Origin: Juglans regia
Taxonomy: Eukaryota > Streptophyta > Magnoliopsida > Fagales > Juglandaceae
DNA length: 64,000 nt
NCBI RefSeq assembly: GCF_001411555.2
Contig: NC_049914.1
Location: forward strand, 9,314,273-9,378,272
Reading direction: 5' to 3'
Within the stretch, counting starts at the first letter, position 1; every line of letters begins with the position of its first letter. Shown here piece by piece: positions 58,525-64,000 of the stretch. The notes below the pieces were generated by a model. That model was not told the DNA's origin. It saw only the letters and a program-made list of their open reading frames with translations, and did not search any database. Made by a program: the position numbers and the translations under genes.

Positions 58525-58968
58525 TTACAAAAACTTTAGACTTTTAGCCTCATTTTTCAAGTGCTCTTGCTCATCATATATCAACATCATATCCTTATCT
58601 AAAGGATTAGGCAGTCGAAATGACGAGTCAATCGAGGATTTTAAATCCTTATTCTTCTATTTTTAGTCTCCTATTTTTTGGTTAGACTTGTGAACAAGTC
58701 GTTGAAGTACATCAATCTTCTTGTTAAGCTTTTCAACCTCATGAGTTCTAGACTACAACCACCAGGAAAATGCGACAATTGACGAAGAGTATCGAGTATG
58801 GAGACTCACGAGTTCATAAATGACGTCATCATCTGATTTGTTAGCCAGATCACTCTCATGTTGCATCAGGACACCTATGGCAGATTCAGAAATAACTAGT
58901 GGTTGAGGTGTAGAATACTTCATATAGTAATCAAGGGGATTGTTGGAAGAAGATAGTTGAGTCATCAC
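58525..58968 (-). pseudogene. Antisense ORF A in the post-pol region of the Copia element (147 codons)
   Basis: On the minus strand, an ATG at 58966-58968 starts MMTQLSSSNNPLDYYMK and the frame can be followed to a TAA at 58525-58527 with three internal stops. The pattern SDDDVIYELVSLHTRYSSSI is followed by a Trp-rich FSWWL and a heptad-like stretch VEKLNKKIDVLQRLVHKSNQ, which looks like a coiled coil. It runs opposite to gag-pol. It resembles ORF B 280 bases to its right: QLSS at the start, a QP-rich stretch, S-D/E-x-x-V, a SW pair, then the coiled-coil segment. I know no function. The retained frame pattern over about 440 bases, in DNA otherwise full of short stops, suggests it once encoded protein. 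Confidence 0.55.
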
Positions 58969-59244
58969 AAAAAAAAAAAAAAAAGGAAAAAGCTTAGAGA
59001 GTGAGAATGCAGATGGATTACAGAGAGTAAATATGATTTGATGCGAATTAGATGAAATTTAAGATTGATTTTATAAAGATAGAAATGAGAATAAGACAAG
59101 CTATCATTTCTTCAAATCTTACTTAGTCAAAAATTACAATATATGCTGGACGCATATTGTCAAAAGTTATTTATCTAAGCCAGAAAGATTAACTACAGAT
59201 TGTCCCTATTTTTCTCGTAAACGCTGAAATTTTGTTGTTATCTG

Positions 59245-59658
59245 CTAATGTTGACTTTGTATTTGAACTCTCTCTCGTTCCAGCTTCTCTATTCGTGGTT
59301 GTAGGTCATGAGCGTACCAATTCGCAAGTTTCTTCAACTATTTGTTTTCTTGCTTTAACCTTTTATTCTTTCTACTTTTATTAGCAAGCATTTGACGCAA
59401 CTCAGATATTTGACTGTTAAACCGATCAATCTCATTCACCCTCGCCAGTAACCTCCAAGATATGGTCGTAATAGAGACATCATACTAAGCACTGAGCATT
59501 TTTTATTCTACAACAACCTCAGAATCAGTCTTACCAGAAAAATGCATACCTACTCCTATCATGGTGTTGACCGCTTTAAGAGAGAAAATTGGTGGTTGAG
59601 GCATAAATGGTTCTTGATTCAAATCTGGAACATTAATAGAAGAAAGTTGCTTGGCCAT
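59245..59658 (-). pseudogene. Antisense ORF B, diverged tandem relative of ORF A (137 codons)
   Basis: Minus-strand frame from an ATG at 59656-59658 (MAKQLSSINVPDLNQ; a second in-frame ATG lies at 59676) to a TAG at 59245-59247, with three internal stops. The region PQPPIFSLKAVNTMIGVGM aligns with the PQPLVISESAIGVLM of ORF A. A longer heptad-like run follows (ARVNEIDRFNSQISELRQML, ANKSRKNKRLKQENK, RIEKLERERVQIQSQ). The shared order of QLSS, QP, SW and coiled-coil parts makes a common origin likely. No homology outside this element is known to me. Confidence 0.55.
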
Positions 59659-59848
59659 ACTACCGTTTTGGATCATAAACTAGGTCAAAGAGCAATGTGA
59701 GAAATCTTTCCACGTGAGTATTCGATGGGTGAAAATGGTCTTTTTAAATAAAAATCCAGAGCCTTCAAAGCTCTGCAAAATCCCGTTTGTCAACAACATC
59801 AGGAGATTTAAATCTCCTTCAGCACTATGTTGATAGAGCTAGGTCCCT

Positions 59849-59956
59849 AGGCTTTGCAACACTTGTAGGGATGCGGGTGGCTCAAGGCTTTGCAGCACTT
59901 GTCGGGACTCGGACAGCTCAAGGCTTTGCAGCATTTATCGAGACTCAAGCAACTCC
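59849..59956. repeat. 36-bp tandem repeat, three units
   Basis: Units start AGGCTTTGCARCAYTTRT at 59849, 59885 and 59921. The period is a multiple of three and the plus frame gives GFATLVGMRVAQ-like 12-residue repeats. The repeat lies upstream of antisense ORF B on the minus strand, where a promoter for it would be sought. Confidence 0.85.
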
Positions 59957-60177
59957 AATTATTCCGCTCTCCATAGTTTCTACTAACACAACGTTTTCAT
60001 CAGTCTATTGCTTACTGTGGTTCCTTTTTAATGCTACCAAAATAAGGAGTTTTAGACTAGAACATTACTATGTTTTTTCCAATGCTTTATTTTGAAATAA
60101 CATTCTTTGATCTGTTAAGCTTATTATATATGTTTGGAATTATATTTGTCAATTGCTTGAAAAACTAACGCACATTC

Positions 60178-60187
60178 TCAGGGGGAG
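60178..60187 (+). other. Upstream PPT-like motif
   Basis: TCAGGGGGAG, 60 bases before the main polypurine tract; duplicated GGGGGAG motifs before the 3' LTR are a habit of Sirevirus elements. Confidence 0.6.
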
Positions 60188-60237
60188 TTTAAGTATTACT
60201 ACAGGCTTCAAAGTTCTACTAAATATTTATCATCATC

Positions 60238-60250
60238 AAAAAGGGGGAGA
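60238..60250 (+). other. Polypurine tract of the Copia element
   Basis: AAAAAGGGGGAGA, one base before the TG of the 3' LTR; primes plus-strand DNA synthesis. Confidence 0.85.
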
Positions 60251-60251
60251 T

Positions 60252-61795
60252 TGTTGAACCCAAGGTTTCAAGCCTCATATAATTATATATCAACATATGA
60301 ATTTTGATGATAACAAATGAATTCAAGTATAAAGGAATCTCAAACTCAAGTTGTCTACACAATGAAGCCAAGCACATCAATGAACCAAACATAAGCAAGA
60401 AAGGGAACAAATTCACAAATGAAACTCTTAGAGTAATTTTGTACATCTCTTGATAAAATTTGAAATTGAATTAAGGTTCAAAAGTAATCTTTTCTCATAA
60501 ATAATCAAATTGCATTTTTCACATGTGTATGTCATATTTAAAAATTAAAATTTTGAATTTTGAATTTTGAATTTTTGAAAGATGATTGATTGTCATCTTT
60601 CACATGTGCATGACATGAAGCTCTCAAACACTCTCACTACTATTTCTTATTTTATTATTACTTTTCACATATTTTTACTACTATTCATTACTTTTCACTA
60701 GTATTCAATATTCTATTATTACTTTTTCCTTACTTTTTTACTACTATTCACAAACATTCACAAACACTTTTACTATCCAAACGTAAAGTTTGAATTTTAA
60801 AAATTTGAAAGATGATTGATTGTCATTTTTCACATTTGCATGTTTTGTTTAAAAATTTTGAAAAATGAATGATGTTGTCTTTGAAAATTGTAAAAAGTAA
60901 AATTTTGATTTGAAAATTTTGAAAAGTGAATGATATTATATTTGACAATTGCGAAAAGTGAACCTTTGATTTGAAAATTTTGAAAAGTGAATGATGTTGT
61001 CTTTGAAAATTGCAAAAATTGAAAGTTTGATTTGAAAATTTTGAAAAGTGAATGATGTTTTATTTGACAATTGCAAAAAGGAGAAATTTTTATTTGAAAA
61101 TTTTGAAAAATGAGTGGTGTTCTTTTTTTACATGTGAATTTTTTAAATTTGAAAATGAAGTCTCATATGTTTATAAATAACTCAATTGAGATATTCAAAG
61201 TTAGAACACAACAACAAGAGCATACACACATCAATTGCAAATTTTACAAAATCTATTCAAAACTTTAAATCTCTATTCTATAAGCATTAAGTCTTAATCC
61301 TTGTTCATTTTAAAAAATATATAATTTACGCTGTATTTTTCTTATTCCACTCATTGAGGAGTGTTTTCTTCTGATAACCTTCCCACAATCAGCTCTTGTA
61401 TTTGTAAAAGGATGTGTATAACCCTTGTGTGTGTAGAAGGGGTTCTACACAAGAAATAGTTGAATCACCACGTGTAAGGTAATTGCAAGTGTAGATGGTA
61501 TTCTATATAGATTCTTTGTAGCGATACTACTTAAAGGTGTAATAAGTTTCTATCTCCACCTAAAGAAGGTTGAATAGTGAATTTGAAAATTCTCAAGGGG
61601 TAGCTTGAGGCGAGAACGTAGGCAGTAGAGCTGAACCTCATTAAAATACTGAGTTTGCTTCTCTATTACCCTTACTCTTTATATTTACTATTGTTCGTAT
61701 TTTACTCATATTTTGTATTGTGCATTTGGTTTATAATTGTTAATTTTTAAATACAACCCAATTCACTCCCTCTTGTGTTAGTCATATGGGCAACA
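60252..61795 (+). repeat. 3' LTR of the Copia element (1544 bp)
   Basis: Matches the 5' LTR from TGTTGAACCC to GGCAACA but is 311 bases longer. The excess comes from a fourth 61-bp repeat unit (units at about 60848-61090), an inserted element at 60619-60784, and a stretch near 60390-60500 that the 5' LTR has lost. Confidence 0.88.
60619..60784. mobile_element. Short insertion within the 3' LTR, MITE-like (about 166 bp)
   Basis: The flanking LTR sequence (GCATGACATGA before, AAAGTTTGAATTTTAAAAAT after) is continuous in the 5' LTR, so this is an insertion. It ends in CTATCCAAACGT and is made of ACTATTCA/CTTTTCAC words, like the 'GTTTGG' MITE family in reverse. Being in one LTR only, it arrived after the retrotransposon. 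Confidence 0.7.
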
Positions 61796-62754
61796 TTTAT
61801 TTTTTACAATTGTAAGTTGTAATGATATTTTTATAAAATAACTTATAAAAAAACATAAGTTTATATAAACACTTACTTTTAAAATAGGATTGTTCAAATG
61901 ACTAAAACCCTAGCAACAATTTGTGTGTGTGTTCTTTTTATATCTTGGAATAAATCATATGGCATCATGTCAAGAACATTATCTAAGAGCAATTATTTCG
62001 ATGATAAAATTTATGTTTTCTGTCGAATGGGTTCATAATTTTTTACGCAAGCAAACATCAAAATTCAAACAAATACAAGTGGCCAAATTCTAAAGCACAC
62101 GACAAGGCAGACCCAGACCTCTAGCATAGTGATTAGTGGATGCAGTATTCCTGAAGAGTGAAGACCTCTAGCATAGTGGATGTAGATTGCAGAATACGAA
62201 AGAATCATGCATACTTTCTTCACTTACCACAAAAAAGAACTAGGAAAAATAGGATGTTTCATGACGTTGACACACAACTCGCATATAAATGGTCTCTATG
62301 CATACCAAACGGAAACCTTAAAAATTTCAATCAAAGTTCAAACAATTCACATGCACATTCATCCTCCACAACACACAATTCAAAATCTAATCCTCCATTT
62401 AAATTTTAATCTCATCCTCCATTGCATAAAAAAAAAAAATGCAAAAGATTTTGGGAAAACCCAATCGGGAAACTTACCTTCGGCAAGAACCAAGACGAGC
62501 GACGGTAGCAGGCGACAGAGACTTCACAGAGCAAGGCTCAAGCTTAGGATCAGAGGGATTGGGAGAGAGATCGAGAGAGAAGACGCCGTTTTGCACAATA
62601 CAAAATGGCACCGTTTGATGTAGGGTGTTTAAAAATACCCCTATACATAAAACGACGTCGTTTTGCACAATGACAAAACAACATCATTTTGATGTATGAG
62701 GGGTTTATTTATTTATTTATTTATAATATATATTTATATATTAAGAGTATAATA
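61796..62754 (-). other. 5' non-coding part of the hAT element beyond the retrotransposon
   Basis: No transposase sequence recognised. The 138-codon plus frame at 62207-62623 has no family resemblance. Two copies of CGTTTTGCACAAT occur near 62590 and 62660, the second with the palindrome-like AAACGACGTCGTTTTG. Confidence 0.45.
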
Positions 62755-62872
62755 AAAGGCGGGGGAAGGGCATGAGTGCACCCCATCCCGCCCCCACATC
62801 TGGCAGGCAAGGGGATCCGCCCCGCCACATGGGGGCGGGGCAGCGGGGGCAAGTTCTTGCTGCCAACCCCTA

Positions 62873-62880
62873 GCTTCATT
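62873..62880 (+). repeat. 8-bp hAT target duplication, right copy (GCTTCATT)
   Basis: See 50398-50405. Confidence 0.85.
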
Positions 62881-63526
62881 CCATAGGCCTACTTGTTGAC
62901 TCAAATAAAAGCAACAACTTTTATCTTGAGCATGCTACTTCTTATGATTGATTTTGTTGTGAATAAAACTAATGCTCTATCTTCAACTTGCTCATAGCAC
63001 TTTCTCAAACTTGGGTTCAGCCACCATATTACTAGTACGTATTATTCAGCACCATGCCCAACTACCTTTGAGGGTTTCTCAAAATTTAGTGGTTTGTCGA
63101 CACTTATCCATTAGTCAAACTCTATTGGGGTACTGCTTGTAAAAACATAAATGGATCCATAAAGATGATATACCATGCATGGCTTTTAGAGTGACAATAC
63201 AAGTCTAGTCATAATAATTACACTCGAATTTAGGGTCAAACACTTACTTTTCAAATATGATCCCTTATTATATATATATATTATATAGGGGGTGGGGTGT
63301 TTCGGTTCATCAAACTTGGTCTCCAAATGGTTCAGACCAGGCCTTAAGCCATTGGTTCAAAAGACCTTAGCAATCCCTTTATATATTGAGTTACCATCAA
63401 TAACTATTCTTTTTAAAATAAGGGAAGAGACCTGTATTAATAGACACTACTGTTTGTGCTCGAGGTCATATGTAGTTACCCAATCATCTCTTATATTTAT
63501 AATCAGGGAACAAGTTATATTTTAAG
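62881..63526. other. Intergenic DNA
   Basis: No gene recognised. A (TA)n run lies at 63269-63288. Confidence 0.4.
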
Positions 63527-64000
63527 TAGGAGTGACAAAATGTGATATGACTCTTGAACCCAACATGAACACGACACGAAATTAGTAGGTTTGAGTTTAA
63601 TCTTAACGAGTTTGGCTCAAAACATGTTGACCTGTTAAGACACGATTTATAAACTGATCAACCCGCTTAACCTGAAATTAACCCGTTTTGACCTGTTTAG
63701 ATTTTATTTCAAAATTATAATTTTATTATTGTTGAGTGGAAATATTTGTATTTCTCAGTATGCTTATATTTTTATTATTAGAATTGTAATTTTAGACCTA
63801 TGCTCATATTTGTTATTGTATGATTTGTAGTATTAGTTTTATTATATGTTAAAATTTAAAAAATATTGATTTTTTTGTTAGTAGATAGTCTTATTTCTTT
63901 AAGATATTGTGGCTACTAATAAATATATGTTTTTAACTTTTATGTTAAATTATGTTAATAAGGTCAAATGGATTATGCATGTTAGTTCAACCAATATACA
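63527..64000. mobile_element. Possible non-autonomous hAT element, cut by the window end
   Basis: Begins TAGGAGTGACAAAATGTG and continues with ACATGAACACGACACGA and TTAACCCGTTTTGACCTG, words typical of plant hAT ends with repeated ACCCG motifs. The other end and its duplication are outside the window, or the element is truncated. Confidence 0.4.

Larger units (their letters stand above)
53707..61795 (+). mobile_element. Sirevirus-like Copia LTR retrotransposon, 8089 bp, defective
   Basis: Both ends are TGTTG...CAACA. The initiator tRNA-Met primer site follows the 5' LTR, and just before the 3' LTR is a strong polypurine tract with a second GGGGGAG motif 60 bases earlier, an arrangement typical of Sirevirus elements as I know them. 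Order: 5' LTR, gag with a CCHC knuckle, protease, reverse transcriptase, RNase H, a 1.8-kb post-pol region, 3' LTR. The integrase region is missing and the genes contain many stops. It sits in the 5' part of a hAT transposon and is younger than that insertion. Confidence 0.88.
50406..62872 (-). mobile_element. hAT transposon, coding strand minus, split by a nested Copia element
   Basis: The left end reads TAGGGGTGCTACTCGCCCCG; the right end, inverted, reads TAGGGGTTGGCAGC and then GC-rich sequence. Both subterminal regions (50406-50600, 62755-62872) are rich in CCCCGCC/GGCGGGG, unlike the AT-rich surroundings. The near-perfect 8-bp duplication fixes the borders. Subtracting the nested element at 53707-61795 leaves about 4.4 kb, the normal size of an autonomous Ac-like hAT, and the transposase remnants lie inside it. 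Confidence 0.85.

Noticed and set aside
62207..62623. 138-codon plus frame inside the hAT 5' region
   Set aside because: No domain; lies in non-coding hAT sequence on the strand opposite the transposase.
1..64000. CRISPR arrays, tRNA or rRNA genes, operon-like or defence-type systems
   Set aside because: No regularly spaced direct repeats of the right size, no cloverleaf-type sequence with proper A and B boxes and acceptor stem, and gene structure is eukaryotic throughout. Decisive check: tRNAscan-SE and Infernal, which I could not run.

Overview
The window is nuclear DNA from a dicotyledonous plant. Coding exons are interrupted by short GT-AG introns, intergenic DNA is very AT-rich, and transposable elements (TEs) fill most of the space. 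The protein families (a PUB13-type U-box ligase, an XBAT31-type RING ligase, a class I small heat-shock protein) and the density of short inverted-repeat elements suggest a woody eudicot. Fagales is my guess, but that is inference.

Four host genes are well supported. (1) 6829-8850 (+): a three-exon gene for a plant-specific uncharacterised protein, 227 aa. (2) 12371-15535 (-): an eight-exon XBAT31-like ankyrin/RING E3 ligase, 447 aa. (3) 35314-35790 (+): an intronless class I small heat-shock protein, 158 aa, with a heat-shock element and TATA box. (4) 44897-49687 (+): a four-exon PUB13-like U-box/ARM E3 ligase, 659 aa, whose leader carries two overlapping upstream ORFs. A possible 3' end of a fifth gene lies at the left edge. 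The two ligases are unrelated families and nothing here ties the genes into one pathway.

The rest is a stack of TEs whose borders can often be fixed from target-site duplications (TSDs). There is a 428-bp non-autonomous hAT element (1718-2145). A 5'-truncated L1-type LINE has a 14-16 bp TSD and an unbroken 626-codon frame (20927-22864). A 7.45-kb LTR element without recognisable pol lies on the minus strand (25825-33277; TSD ATGGT). At the right end is a 12.5-kb nest: a degenerate hAT transposon with BED/hATC transposase remnants (50406-62872; 8-bp TSD, one mismatch) split by an 8.1-kb Sirevirus-like Copia element (53707-61795). Four copies of one palindromic miniature element (MITE) have perfect 9-bp TSDs, and one sits in an intron of gene 1.

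The least ordinary feature is between RNase H and the 3' LTR of the Copia element: two diverged, tandem, antisense reading frames that resemble each other and carry a coiled-coil-like segment. I found no CRISPR array, tRNA or rRNA gene, and no operon-like or defence-type system.
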